64,000 nucleotides of DNA from positions 124,528-188,527 of the forward strand of contig NZ_MJAJ01000005.1 of assembly GCF_001746365.1 (NCBI RefSeq), written 5' to 3'. The DNA comes from Streptomyces sp. LUP30 (lineage in GTDB: Bacteria; Actinomycetota; Actinomycetes; Streptomycetales; Streptomycetaceae). The stretch's first letter is position 1; each line of letters begins with the position of its first letter. The notes below the pieces were generated by a model. That model did not search any database. It was not told the origin of the DNA and saw only the letters and a list, made by a program, of their open reading frames with translations. A program made the translations under genes and the position numbers. Positions 37,037 through 46,151 of this stretch are shown here, piece by piece.

Positions 37037-37890
37037 CCCCCGTCGACGAGCCGGAGGCCGCGCCCGGCGCCCTGCGCGGGGGGACGCCCCGCCGACGCGT
37101 CCGCAGGGGCGGTGGCGCGCCGCTGCCCCTGCTGGTGCCCGCGCTGATCGGCCTGGCCTTCCTGGTGGTGCCGCTGGTCGCCCTGCTCGTAAGGGCCCCG
37201 TGGCGCAGCCTTCCCGGGCAGCTGACCAGCGCCGAGGTGTGGCAGGCGCTCCAGTTGTCGCTGGTCTGCGCCACGGCGGCGACCGCGGTGAGTCTGGTCG
37301 TCGGCGTTCCGCTGGCCTGGCTGCTGGCCCGTGTGGAGTTCCCCGGACGCGGCCTCGTACGAGCGCTCGTCACTCTGCCGCTGGTGCTGCCGCCGGTGGT
37401 CGGCGGCGTGGCCCTGCTGATGGCGCTCGGCCGCAACGGCGTCGTGGGCAGATGGCTGGACGCCTGGTTCGGGATCACCCTTCCCTTCACCACCGCCGGG
37501 GTCGTCATCGCCGAGGCGTTCGTCGCCATGCCGTTCCTCGTCATCAGCGTCGAGGGCACGCTGCGCGCCGCCGACCCGCGCTACGAAGAGGCCGCCGCCA
37601 CGCTCGGCGCGTCCCGCTTCACCGCGTTCCGCCGGGTCACGCTTCCGCTGATCGCGCCCGGCATCGCGGCGGGAGCCGTCCTGGCGTGGGCCCGGGCGCT
37701 CGGCGAGTTCGGCGCCACGATCACGTTCGCGGGCAACTTCCCCGGCCGCACCCAGACGATGCCGTTGGCCGTGTACCTGGCCCTGCAGAGCGATCCGGAG
37801 GCGGCCATGGCGCTCAGCCTGGTCCTGCTGGCCGTGTCCGTGGCAGTGCTGGCCGGCCTGCGCGACCGGTGGATGACGACCGGTGGATGA
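37033..37890 (+). CDS. modB: molybdate ABC transporter permease ModB
   Basis: Membrane channel subunit, 285 aa, with about five to six transmembrane segments. The cytoplasmic EAA loop that contacts ModC is visible: EEAAATLGASRFTAFRRVTLPLIAPGI, as are LPLVLPPVVGGVALLMALGRNG (ModB-typical) and GEFGATITFAGN. The GTG at 37033 overlaps the modA stop by GTGA, so translation is coupled. An unusual Arg/Gly-rich leader (residues 5 to 30) precedes the first membrane segment. Confidence 0.94.
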   Translation: MTPVDEPEAAPGALRGGTPRRRVRRGGGAPLPLLVPALIGLAFLVVPLVALLVRAPWRSLPGQLTSAEVWQALQLSLVCATAATAVSLVVGVPLAWLLARVEFPGRGLVRALVTLPLVLPPVVGGVALLMALGRNGVVGRWLDAWFGITLPFTTAGVVIAEAFVAMPFLVISVEGTLRAADPRYEEAAATLGASRFTAFRRVTLPLIAPGIAAGAVLAWARALGEFGATITFAGNFPGRTQTMPLAVYLALQSDPEAAMALSLVLLAVSVAVLAGLRDRWMTTGG

Positions 37891-37910
37891 CGAAAGGGGG
37901 ATGAGCGCAG

Positions 37911-39029
37911 GTGGATGACCGAAGGACGGCCGCACACCGGAAGGCCGCTCCCGCCCGCGCGGAGCCATTCGAGGCCTTCGACGCCTTCGAGGAGGGCCTG
38001 GACGCCCGTCTCGTCGTCGAGCGTGGGGTTTTCCGCCTCGACGTGGCGCTTCGCGTCGCTCCCGGCGAGGTCGTCGCCCTGCTCGGCCCGAACGGGGCCG
38101 GGAAGACCACGGCCCTGCGGGCGCTCGCCGGCCTGACCGGGCTCACCCACGGCCGTCTGCTGCTGGACGGCGTCGAGCTGGACGGTACACCGCCCGAGTC
38201 CCGTCCGGTGGGCGTGGTTTTCCAGGACTACCTGCTCTTCCCGCATCTGAGCGCCCTGGACAACGTGGCCTTCGGACCGCGCTGCCAGGGCGCGACCAAG
38301 GCGCAGGCCCGGGCGCGGGCCGCCGAGTGGCTGCGCCGGCTGGGTCTCGCGGACCACGTCGGCACGAAGCCGCGCAAGCTGTCCGGCGGGCAGGCCCAGC
38401 GCGTCGCCCTGGCCCGCGCGCTGGCGACCCGCCCGCGGCTCCTCCTGCTCGACGAGCCTCTCGCGGCGCTGGACGCCCGTACCCGGCTGGAGGTGCGCGC
38501 CCAACTCCGCCGCCACCTGGCGGAGTTCGAGGCGGTCGCCGTCCTGGTCACGCACGATCCGCTGGACGCGATGGTGCTGGCCGACCGTCTGGTCGTCGTC
38601 GAGGACGGCCGGGTGGTCCAGGAGGGCGTCCCTTCGGACATCGCCCGCCACCCGCGCTCGGACTACATCGCCCAGCTGGTCGGGCTGAACCTCTACCGGG
38701 GCGAGTCCGACGGCCACGTCGTGCGCCTCGACACCGGCCCTTCCATCACGACCACCGAGGTGCTGTCCGGCCCGGTGTTCGTGGCGTTCCCGCCGAGCGC
38801 GGTGACGCTCTTCCGGGACCGTCCGACCGGGGCCAGCGCCCGCAACCTGTGGCGCTGCGAGGTCTCGGGACTGGAGACCCACCGCGACCAGATCCGTGCC
38901 GACCTCTCGGGAGAGCTCCCGCTCGCCGCGGACCTGACGACGGTCTCCGCCGCCGAACTCGATCTGCACCCGGGCGCCGAGGTCTGGGCGACGGTGAAGG
39001 CCACCCAGACCCACGCCTACCCGGTCTGA
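37911..39029 (+). CDS. modC: molybdate ABC transporter ATP-binding protein ModC
   Basis: ATPase of the molybdate importer, 372 aa. Walker A LLGPNGAGKTT near residues 60 to 70, signature KLSGGQAQR, Walker B LLLLDEPLAALD and H-loop VTHDP are intact. The C terminus (about 300 to 372) is a TOBE/Mop-like domain (NLWRCEVSGLETHRDQIRADLSG; VWATVKATQTHAYPV), which can bind molybdate and gate transport. The first 35 residues form an atypical acidic extension. The GTG start follows AAAGGGGG; the modB-modC junction holds three copies of GGTGGATGAC. Confidence 0.94.
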   Translation: MDDRRTAAHRKAAPARAEPFEAFDAFEEGLDARLVVERGVFRLDVALRVAPGEVVALLGPNGAGKTTALRALAGLTGLTHGRLLLDGVELDGTPPESRPVGVVFQDYLLFPHLSALDNVAFGPRCQGATKAQARARAAEWLRRLGLADHVGTKPRKLSGGQAQRVALARALATRPRLLLLDEPLAALDARTRLEVRAQLRRHLAEFEAVAVLVTHDPLDAMVLADRLVVVEDGRVVQEGVPSDIARHPRSDYIAQLVGLNLYRGESDGHVVRLDTGPSITTTEVLSGPVFVAFPPSAVTLFRDRPTGASARNLWRCEVSGLETHRDQIRADLSGELPLAADLTTVSAAELDLHPGAEVWATVKATQTHAYPV

Positions 39030-39092
39030 GAGGGTGCCAGGGTCCGTTGGCGCCCGTCACCGCCCCGCCGCCCACACCACCGCGAACTCACC

Positions 39093-39539
39093 TCAGGAGT
39101 CGGCCAGTTCAGCGTTGGCCCGTTCCGTGACGAGGCTCAGCACACGGCCCGCGACGGCCAGTTCCCCGGCCGGGACGCCGGCGTACAGCCGGGCGGAGAT
39201 CTCTGCGGTCTCAGCGGTGGTGCTCTCGCACAACCGCCGTCCGACGTCCGTCAGTCGCATCCGGGACGCCTGTACCGGGTCCTCTTCCAGGAGCCGCGCC
39301 TCCGTCAGCTCCCCGATGACCTCGCACACGAGCGACGCGTCGGTCTTCAGTGATCCGGTGACGTCGGCGACGAGCTGGTCGCGGCCCGTGGACTCTCCCG
39401 CGAGCACGACGGCCCGGAGCACCACACTCTGAGGGAACGTGAGGCCGTGACGGGTCAGGACGCCCTCCAGGAGGGACCGCCCGGCGTAGTGCGCCAGAGC
39501 GATGATCCGGCCGTCGACCGTGGGCGCGAGGGTCGTCAT
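39093..39539 (-). CDS. MarR-like transcriptional regulator
   Basis: 148-aa winged-helix regulator of MarR type: helical dimerisation ends with a central winged helix (GLTFPQSVVLRAVVL, DQLVADVTGSLKTDASLVCEVIGELTEARLLEEDP, SRMRLTDVGRRL). No cysteine is placed for redox sensing. It is divergent from the DUF1648/GntR pair across a short region with direct and inverted repeats. The target is most likely its own promoter or that pair. Confidence 0.8.
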   Translation of the reverse strand: MTTLAPTVDGRIIALAHYAGRSLLEGVLTRHGLTFPQSVVLRAVVLAGESTGRDQLVADVTGSLKTDASLVCEVIGELTEARLLEEDPVQASRMRLTDVGRRLCESTTAETAEISARLYAGVPAGELAVAGRVLSLVTERANAELADS

Positions 39540-39585
39540 GACTGCTCCTTCTCGTGGTGGGACGTGGGGAGTCCATGGCCTTTAC

Positions 39586-39610
39586 TGTACATGGCGACTA
39601 TGTACATGGC
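39586..39610. promoter_or_regulatory. direct repeat TGTACATGGC upstream of the MarR gene
   Basis: TGTACATGGC at 39586-39595 and 39601-39610, period 15 bp, each containing the palindrome TGTACA. They are 47 to 71 bases upstream of the MarR-type start, in the divergent promoter area, a likely binding region. Confidence 0.45.
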
Positions 39611-39648
39611 TACTGTTTTCTCGGGCTCCAGCCACACCCCGGCGCGAC

Positions 39649-39673
39649 ATTGTTCTACTATGACGCTAACAAT
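39649..39673. promoter_or_regulatory. ATTGTT-N13-AACAAT inverted repeat upstream of the DUF1648 gene
   Basis: Six-base arms with a 13-base spacer (arm centres about two helical turns apart), ending 20 bases before the GTG of the DUF1648 gene. YtrA-subfamily GntR proteins autoregulate from such sites, and one is encoded as the second gene of this unit. Confidence 0.45.
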
Positions 39674-39693
39674 CTCGACTGGCGGGAGTCCAC

Positions 39694-40641
39694 GTGCAGC
39701 GTCCCGGTCACGGCGCGGCCCTCGCCGCGCTCCCCTGTCTCGTCGCCCTGGCCGCCGACGCCGCAGTGTTCGCGGTGACGCGTCGTCAGCTGCCCGACCG
39801 GCTGGCGACCCATTTCCGACTCGACGGCACGGCCGACGGATTCACCGGGCGCGGCGCCTTCCTGGCGACGAGTGCACTGCTGCTCGCCGGGTTCGCCGCG
39901 GTCATGGCCGTGCTCGTCGGCCGGGCGACCACCCGGAGCGGGTGGCTGCTCGTGACGGGGTACGCGGTCGCGGGGCTCACGGGCTCGCTCCTCGTCTCCG
40001 TGCAGCTGGTCAACCACGCAGCGTACGGGGACGCCTCCGCCGTCCGGCTCTCCCCGTGGCACCTGGCCCTCGCGGTCATGGTGGCGGCGGTGTGCGCCGG
40101 AGCGGGGCTGCTGCTCGCCCGCACGCTCCCCTCCCCTGATCCGGACTCCCCTTCCGCGCACCACGCGCGCCTCGGTCTGGCCGACGGCGAACTCGCGGCC
40201 TGGGCCCAGGCCACCGGTTCCTGGCCGCTCGGTGCACTGGGTCTGGTGCTGACCGCCGCGGCCCTCGCGCTGTTCCCGTTCACCGGCCCGGCCGCCGCCG
40301 CCCTCCTGGCCGGCGGCCTGCCCAGCCTCTGCTTCGCCCGCCTGTACGTCACCGTGGGCCGGCAGGGGCTGACGGTGACCCCGGGGCGGCTCCCCTGGCC
40401 CAGGATCCGCCTGCCGCTGGAGTCGATGACCGAGGCCTCGCACCGGCATGTCGACGCCCTCGGTGACTTCGGCGGCTGGGGCTACCGGATCCGCTCCGGC
40501 GCCTCGGGCGTGATCCTGCGCTCCGGACCGGCGCTCGTGGTACGCCGCGCGGGCGGCCGCGAGTTCGCCGTCACGGTCGACGACCCGGCTACCGCGGCCG
40601 CGCTGCTCAACACCCTGATCGCCCGGCGAGAGGCGCACTGA
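39694..40641 (+). CDS. DUF1648 domain membrane protein
   Basis: 315-aa integral membrane protein. The DUF1648 segment DRLATHFRLDGTADGF follows the first membrane helix near residues 33 to 48; about five to six hydrophobic segments follow, and the last 100 residues form a soluble domain with PH-like strands (LYVTVGRQGLTVTPGR; WGYRIRSGASGVILRSG). The GTG has GGGAG upstream. One base separates its stop from the GntR start. Family members are often paired with YtrA-type regulators and are linked to envelope stress; function is otherwise unknown. Confidence 0.82.
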   Translation: MQRPGHGAALAALPCLVALAADAAVFAVTRRQLPDRLATHFRLDGTADGFTGRGAFLATSALLLAGFAAVMAVLVGRATTRSGWLLVTGYAVAGLTGSLLVSVQLVNHAAYGDASAVRLSPWHLALAVMVAAVCAGAGLLLARTLPSPDPDSPSAHHARLGLADGELAAWAQATGSWPLGALGLVLTAAALALFPFTGPAAAALLAGGLPSLCFARLYVTVGRQGLTVTPGRLPWPRIRLPLESMTEASHRHVDALGDFGGWGYRIRSGASGVILRSGPALVVRRAGGREFAVTVDDPATAAALLNTLIARREAH

Positions 40642-40642
40642 C

Positions 40643-41005
40643 ATGCTGATCCGCGTCGACCCCGGCTCGAACGTGCCCCTCGGCGCGCAGATCGCCGCGC
40701 GCGTACGGCGGGCCATCGCCGACGCCGAGGTGTCCCCCGGTGAGCGGCTGCCGCCCGCCCGCACACTCGCCGAATCGCTCGGCGTCAACCTCCACACCGT
40801 GCTGCGCGGCTACCAGGAGCTGCGCGACGAAGGGCTGATCGAGCTGCGCCGCGGGCGCGGGGCGATGGTGCTCGCGGGCACCCCGGCCCGTGCCCGCCTC
40901 CTGGAACAGGTGCGCTCGCTCGTGTCCCAGGCGCTCACCCTCGGCCTCTCCGAGGACGAGGTGGTGGCACTGGTGCGCGACGGCCTCAGAGAGAGCGGAG
41001 CCTGA
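40643..41005 (+). CDS. GntR family transcriptional regulator, YtrA subfamily
   Basis: 120-aa short GntR regulator. Winged helix at residues 10 to 75 (QIAARVRRAIADAEVSPGERLPPARTLAESLGVNLHTVLRGYQELRDEGLIELRRGRGAMV), then only about 40 residues (LLEQVRSLVSQALTLGLSEDEVVALVRDGL), typical of the YtrA/YhcF group that has no large effector domain. Cotranscribed with the DUF1648 gene and expected to repress the pair. Confidence 0.9.
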   Translation: MLIRVDPGSNVPLGAQIAARVRRAIADAEVSPGERLPPARTLAESLGVNLHTVLRGYQELRDEGLIELRRGRGAMVLAGTPARARLLEQVRSLVSQALTLGLSEDEVVALVRDGLRESGA

Positions 41006-41036
41006 CGCCCCCGGGCCCCGGGCCCGGCCTGGGCCC

Positions 41037-41639
41037 TCACACGTGTTCGGTCGCCGCGTCCAGCAGCCAGTCCGTCAGATAGCCGGCGAAGGACGAGCGG
41101 ACCAGCACCCAGAACCCGGCTCCGGGGTCGTCCCGGGCGACCAGGACGACCTGGGTGCGGGCCAGCGTCGTCTGGGCACAGCGTCCGGCGCCGAAGGCGT
41201 ACGGGTGGAGATCCAGCGCACAGCCGTGGGCCAGCAGATCGCGCGCGCGGGGCCCGGACACTAGCAGGGTGGTGCGCTGGGCGGAGACGTCGGTGACGGA
41301 CACGGGCTCATCGCCGCCTCCGGCCCGGATCCGGCGCTCCAGGTCCCGCCGGCTGCCGGCCGGTCCCACGACCAGCCATTCGTCCGGGCCGAGCCACAGC
41401 ACGTACAGCTCCCCGGCGCGCACGACGGTGTTCGGTTCGAGGGGCAGTTGCACGCCCAGCGCGAGGCCGACTCCGTCCGCCGCCGCACCCTTGGCGTCCA
41501 GACGGACGTCGATCTGGGCCAGGAAGGGGAGTTCGGCCAGCCGGACGGCGCCCCGGGAGGCGCGGGTGGCGGCGGCCAGGCGTCCGGCGGACCGGGCCAG
41601 CGGGCTGCGGAGCGGGGTGCTGGGGACGGTGTCAGCCAT
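41037..41639 (-). CDS. soxG: sarcosine oxidase gamma subunit
   Basis: Small structural subunit (200 aa) of tetrameric sarcosine oxidase, related to GcvT N-terminal folds. Recognisable features: LRSPLARSAGRLAAA, RLAELPFLAQIDVRLDAKG, NTVVRAGELYVLWLGPDEWLVVGP, TDVSAQRTTLLVSGPRARDLLAHGCALDLHP and VLVRSSFAGYLTDWLLDA. It is the last gene of the dmg-soxB-soxDA-soxG operon; its start overlaps the soxDA stop by 8 bases. Confidence 0.92.
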   Translation of the reverse strand: MADTVPSTPLRSPLARSAGRLAAATRASRGAVRLAELPFLAQIDVRLDAKGAAADGVGLALGVQLPLEPNTVVRAGELYVLWLGPDEWLVVGPAGSRRDLERRIRAGGGDEPVSVTDVSAQRTTLLVSGPRARDLLAHGCALDLHPYAFGAGRCAQTTLARTQVVLVARDDPGAGFWVLVRSSFAGYLTDWLLDAATEHV

Positions 41640-44600
41640 CGCGTCGGGCTCCCTCGGGGTCGTAGAGGACGGGGCTCGCGACGGTCACCGGGACCAGCCG
41701 GTCGCCGACGGGGGCGTACAGCCGCTCGCCGAGCCGATCGCGGCCGCCCTTGACCAGGGCCAGGGCGAAGGTCCGGCCGAGGACCGCGCTGCGGTAACTG
41801 GAGGTGACATGGCCGAGCATCGGGACGGGCGGGGCGGGCAGCACGCTCTCGGCCACCAGATGAGTGCCTTCGGGGAGGAAGTCGGCCGGGTCCTCCGGGA
41901 GGAGGCCGACCAGGTGCTTGCGGTCGGGGCGGAGCGTGTCGGCGCGGGCGAAGGATCGCTTGCCGATGAAGTCGGGCTTCTTCTTCGACACCGCCCAGCT
42001 CATCCCGAGGTCCTGGGGCGTGACGGTCCCGTCGGTGTCCTGGCCGATGATCGGGTAGCCCTTCTCGGCGCGCAGGACGTGCATGGTCTCGGTGCCGTAC
42101 GGGGTGATCCCGTGGGGGGCGCCGGCGTCGTGCAGCGCCTCCCAGAGGGTGAGAGCCTCCCACGGCGAGACGTTGATCTCGTAGGCGAGCTCCCCGGAGA
42201 AGCTGATCCGGCACACGCGTGCGTCGACGCCGGCGACGGACGCCTCACGCCAGGCCATGAAGGGGAAGTCGTCGTGGGATACGGCCAGTCGGGGGGCGAG
42301 GGCGCCGAGGACCTCGCGCGAGCGCGGCCCGACCAGGGCGACCGTGGCCCACTGCTCGGTGACCGACGTGCAGTGCACGCGCAGGTCGGGCCACTCCGTC
42401 TGGAGCCACTCCTCCATCCAGTCCAGCACGGCGGCCGCGTTGCCCGTGGTGGTGGTGACCAGGAAGCGGTCCTGGGCGAGGCGGATGACGGTGCCGTCGT
42501 CGAGGAGCATGCCGTCCAGGCGGCACATCACGCCGTAGCGGATCATGCCGACCTTCAGCGTGCTCATCAGGTTGGTATAGAGCAGGTCGAGGAAGGCGGC
42601 GGCGTCGGGACCCTGTACGTCGATCTTGCCGAGGGTGGAGGCGTCCATGAAGGCGACGCCGTCGCGGGCGGCGGTGCACTCGCGCAGGACGGCCGCGTCC
42701 ATGTCCTCGCCGTCGTGCGGGTAGTACCGGGGGCGCTTCCACTGGCCCACGTTCTCGAAGCGGGCGCCGTGCGCGACGTGCCACTCGTGCAGGGCCGTGG
42801 TGCGGACGGGGTCGTGCAGGGCGCCCCGGTCGCGGCCGGCGAGGGCGGCGAAGGAGACCGGGGTGTAGGGGGGACGGTAGGTGGTCGTGCCGAGGGCGGA
42901 CACGTCCACGCCGAGCAGTTCGGCGACGACGCCGCTCGCCAGCACTCCGGAGGTCTTGCCCTGGTCGTTGGCCGTGCCGGCCGTGGTGTAGCGCTTGGTG
43001 TGCTCGACGGAGCGCATGCCGGCGCCGGTCGCGCGGGTCAAATCCTCGACGGTGACGTCTCGTTGCAGGTCGACGAAACGGGGGGCGCCGTCCCGGCCGG
43101 GGACGGTGAAGACCTGCATCGGCGGTGTGTGTGGTGCTGTGCTCACACGCGGGAGCGCAGGCGTGCCGGGGTCGTAGCCCTCGGCCTGCACCGCGCGGGC
43201 CCCGGCCGCCGCGCCCTGGGCGAGAGCGGCGGCCGGGTCGAAGACGCCGTTCGCGCCGCCCGCGACCTCGACGGCCTGGCGGCAGCCGTCCGGGACGAAC
43301 GCGCCGAGCGTGTCGTCGTGGCGGAGCCTGCCGCCCGCCTGGCTGAACAGGTGCGCCACGGGATTCCAGCCGCCGGAGACCAGCAGGAGGTCGGCGGCGA
43401 ACTCCCGTCGGGGCACCTGCTGTTCGCCGTCGTGTGCAGCCTGCTGTCCGGTTCCCCGGCCCGCCGGTCCTCCGTACGGCGCGACGGTCACCGAGGTGAC
43501 CCGTGGGTCGCCCTGCGTGGCGGTGACGGCGTGGGCGGCGAGCACCTCGATGCCCGCCTGCCGTGCCCGGGCCGCCCACTCCCCCGGCTCGGGGCGGGTG
43601 TCGACGATGGCCGCGATGTCCGTGCCGGCCCCGGCCAGGTCCAGTGCGGCGGCGTACGCGCTGTCGTTGGCGGTGAACACGACCGCCCGGCGGCCCGGCA
43701 GCACGCCGTAGCGGTGGAGGTAGGCGCGGGCGGAGGCGGCGAGCATCACGCCGGGGCGGTCGTTGTCGGCGAAGGCCAGCGAGCGCTCGTGCGCGCCGGT
43801 GGCGAGGACGACGCGACGGGCCCGGATGCGCCAGACGCGTTCGCGCGAGACATGGGCCGGGGCCTTCGCGCCGAGGTGGTTGGTGCGGCGCTCGACGGCC
43901 AGGAGGTGGTTGTCGTCGTAGTAGCCGAAGACGGTGGTACGGCGCAGGACGCGCACCTCGGGGGCCGCGTCGAGCAGTGCGGCCGTCTCGTCCACCCAGT
44001 CGAGGAGTTCGCCCGTGCCGAGAAGGCTGCCGCCCGGTTCGGGCCGGTCGTCGGCGAGGACGACGCGGGCGCCGCTGTGGGCGGCCGCCGCCGCTGCCGC
44101 GAGGCCGGCCGGTCCCGCGCCGACGATCAGCAGGTCGCAGTGGGTGTGCACGGCGTCGTAGCGGGCGGGGTCCGGTTCGCCGGCCAGGCGGCCCTGCCCG
44201 GGCAGGCTGCTCGCGACCAGGCCGTCGTACAGCTCCACGGTCGTCGCGGGGAGCATCGGCTCGGGGAAGGGGGCCTCGATCTGGACGACCGCGTTGGGTT
44301 CTTCCACACCGGCCGAGAAGATGCCTCGGGGGCGGCCGAGTCTGATGCTGGTGCCGGCCTGGACGACACCGCTCGCGAGGAGCGCGGAGGCGAGGGTGTC
44401 GCCCCGGTAGCCCCGGTGTTCGGCGCCGTCGAAGACGAAGGTGAGGGGGGCGCCCCTGTCGACCCGGCCCCCCGTGGGCAGGCGGTAGGGCTGGGACTCG
44501 TCCCGTGTCGCGAGCTCCGCCTCCGCACGCCCGGCCGGCCCTGAAGGGGCGTCGGCTTCGGTCTCTGGCGCCGGACGGACCGGTCGGGCCGCCCGCGCCG

Positions 44601-44907
44601 GACGCGGCGCCGAGGTGACCGTTCGCGGTTCGACCGTCTCCGGGCGCTCCTCCCCCGCCCGGTACACCGTCAGGATCTCGTTCGTCGACGTGTCCCGCAC
44701 GGCGTTGAACCAGCGGCGGCAGCCCGCCGCGTGGCTCCAGCGCTCCGCGAACGGGCCCTTGGGGTTGGCGCGGAAGAACAGGTACCTGGCCCACTCCTCG
44801 TCGGTGAGCTCCGCGGGGTTCTCCGGGTAGGGCACGTGGGCCTGGCCGCCGTAGTGGAACTCGGCCTCGTCGCGGGGCCCGCACCACGGGCAGGGGATGA
44901 GCAGCAT
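41632..44907 (-). CDS. soxA: sarcosine oxidase delta-alpha fusion (SoxD-SoxA)
   Basis: Single 1091-residue frame joining two subunits that are normally separate. Residues 1 to 90 are SoxD: CPWCGPRDEAEFHYGGQA and SHAAGCRRWF supply the zinc ligands C6, C9, H59 and C63. Residues about 91 to 138 form a Pro/Ala/Arg-rich linker with no ATG, GTG or TTG that would allow a separate alpha start. From about 139 the alpha subunit follows: Fer2-like YRLPTGGRVDRGAPL, the NAD site LLIVGAGPAGL (263 to 268), and a C-terminal GcvT-like folate domain binding THF. The complex oxidises sarcosine to glycine, giving hydrogen peroxide and 5,10-methylene-THF. Confidence 0.92.
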   Translation of the reverse strand: MLLIPCPWCGPRDEAEFHYGGQAHVPYPENPAELTDEEWARYLFFRANPKGPFAERWSHAAGCRRWFNAVRDTSTNEILTVYRAGEERPETVEPRTVTSAPRPARAARPVRPAPETEADAPSGPAGRAEAELATRDESQPYRLPTGGRVDRGAPLTFVFDGAEHRGYRGDTLASALLASGVVQAGTSIRLGRPRGIFSAGVEEPNAVVQIEAPFPEPMLPATTVELYDGLVASSLPGQGRLAGEPDPARYDAVHTHCDLLIVGAGPAGLAAAAAAAHSGARVVLADDRPEPGGSLLGTGELLDWVDETAALLDAAPEVRVLRRTTVFGYYDDNHLLAVERRTNHLGAKAPAHVSRERVWRIRARRVVLATGAHERSLAFADNDRPGVMLAASARAYLHRYGVLPGRRAVVFTANDSAYAAALDLAGAGTDIAAIVDTRPEPGEWAARARQAGIEVLAAHAVTATQGDPRVTSVTVAPYGGPAGRGTGQQAAHDGEQQVPRREFAADLLLVSGGWNPVAHLFSQAGGRLRHDDTLGAFVPDGCRQAVEVAGGANGVFDPAAALAQGAAAGARAVQAEGYDPGTPALPRVSTAPHTPPMQVFTVPGRDGAPRFVDLQRDVTVEDLTRATGAGMRSVEHTKRYTTAGTANDQGKTSGVLASGVVAELLGVDVSALGTTTYRPPYTPVSFAALAGRDRGALHDPVRTTALHEWHVAHGARFENVGQWKRPRYYPHDGEDMDAAVLRECTAARDGVAFMDASTLGKIDVQGPDAAAFLDLLYTNLMSTLKVGMIRYGVMCRLDGMLLDDGTVIRLAQDRFLVTTTTGNAAAVLDWMEEWLQTEWPDLRVHCTSVTEQWATVALVGPRSREVLGALAPRLAVSHDDFPFMAWREASVAGVDARVCRISFSGELAYEINVSPWEALTLWEALHDAGAPHGITPYGTETMHVLRAEKGYPIIGQDTDGTVTPQDLGMSWAVSKKKPDFIGKRSFARADTLRPDRKHLVGLLPEDPADFLPEGTHLVAESVLPAPPVPMLGHVTSSYRSAVLGRTFALALVKGGRDRLGERLYAPVGDRLVPVTVASPVLYDPEGARRDG

Positions 44908-44918
44908 GGTTCGGCTCC

Positions 44919-46151
44919 CTAGTGGGCCACCGCGGCCGCGCCGTGCTCGTCGACGAGCGCGCCGGTGGTGAAACGATCGAGCGAGAAGGGGGCGTTGAGG
45001 GGGTGGGGGGTGTCGTGGGCGATCGTGTGGGCGTAGACCCAGCCGACGCCCGGGGTGGCCTTGAAACCGCCCGTGCCCCAGCCGCAGTTGAGGTAGAGGT
45101 TGTCGACGGGGCTGAGCCCGACGATCGGCGAGGCGTCCGGGCTGACGTCGACGATGCCGCCCCAGGTGCGCAGGACGTGGGCACGGGCGAAGACCGGGAA
45201 GAGCTCCAGGGCGGCCGACATCTGCTCCTCGATGATGTGGAACGCGCCGCGTTGGGTGTAGGAGTTGTAGGAGTCGATGCCCGCGCCCATCACCAGCTCG
45301 CCCTTGTGCGCCTGGCTGACGTACACATGGACGGCGTTGGACATCACCACCGTGGGATGCACCGGTTCCAGCAGTTCGGACACCAGCGCCTGCAACGGGT
45401 GGCTCTGCAGAGGGAGTTCGATGCCGGCCATGGCCGCGAGGACCGAGGTGTGCCCGGCCGAGCAGAGCGCCACCTTGCCCGCCGCGATCGGGCCGAGGCT
45501 CGTCTGGACGCCGACCACCCGGCCGCCGACCACGTCGACTCCCGTGACCTCGCAGTTCTGGATGATGTCGATGCCCGCGGCGTCGGCGGAGCGTGCCAGG
45601 CCCCAGGCCACGTGGTCGTGTTTGGCGATGCCGGCCCGGGGTTGGTAGGTGCCGCCGAGGACCGGGTAGCGCACGTCCGGGGAGGTGTTGACGATCGGGC
45701 AGACCTCCCGCACCTGCTCGGCGTCGAGCCATTCCGCGTCCACGCCGTTCAGACGGTTCGCCTCCACGCGGCGGACGCTGTCGCGGACGTCCTGGAGGCT
45801 GTGGGCGAGGTTCAGCACGCCTCGCTGGGAGAAGAGGATGGGGTAGTCGAGCTCCTCCGCCAGGCCCTCCCACAGTTTGAGCGCGTGCTCGTAGATGCCG
45901 GCGCTCTCGTCCCACAGGTAGTTGGAGCGGATGATCGTGGTGTTGCGGGCCATGTTGCCGCCCGCCAGCCAGCCCTTCTCCAGCACCGCCACGTCGGTGA
46001 TGCCGTGGTTCTTCGCCAGGTAGTGGGCGGTGGCCAGGCCGTGTCCGCCGCCGCCCACCACGATCACGTCGTAGCTGCGCCTGGGCTCGGGGGTGCGCCA
46101 GAGCCAGTCGGGGTGTTCGGGGAGGTCTGCGCCGGGGGTGCGGGGGCTCAT
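44919..46151 (-). CDS. soxB: sarcosine oxidase beta subunit
   Basis: Flavoprotein subunit (410 aa) where sarcosine is oxidised. DAO-fold N terminus [24 protein letters not shown], flavin region [19 protein letters not shown], the histidine region [21 protein letters not shown] used for covalent FMN attachment in the family, and the C-terminal [36 protein letters not shown] is 8 bases upstream of ATG 46151. The start overlaps the stop of a 37-codon frame (ATGA), and only 11 bases separate it from soxDA. Confidence 0.94.
   Translation of the reverse strand: MSPRTPGADLPEHPDWLWRTPEPRRSYDVIVVGGGGHGLATAHYLAKNHGITDVAVLEKGWLAGGNMARNTTIIRSNYLWDESAGIYEHALKLWEGLAEELDYPILFSQRGVLNLAHSLQDVRDSVRRVEANRLNGVDAEWLDAEQVREVCPIVNTSPDVRYPVLGGTYQPRAGIAKHDHVAWGLARSADAAGIDIIQNCEVTGVDVVGGRVVGVQTSLGPIAAGKVALCSAGHTSVLAAMAGIELPLQSHPLQALVSELLEPVHPTVVMSNAVHVYVSQAHKGELVMGAGIDSYNSYTQRGAFHIIEEQMSAALELFPVFARAHVLRTWGGIVDVSPDASPIVGLSPVDNLYLNCGWGTGGFKATPGVGWVYAHTIAHDTPHPLNAPFSLDRFTTGALVDEHGAAAVAH

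Noticed and set aside
41006..41036. GGGCCC-rich stretch between the GntR and soxG genes as a terminator
   Set aside because: Several overlapping short pairings are possible but no single convincing stem, unlike the other terminators listed.
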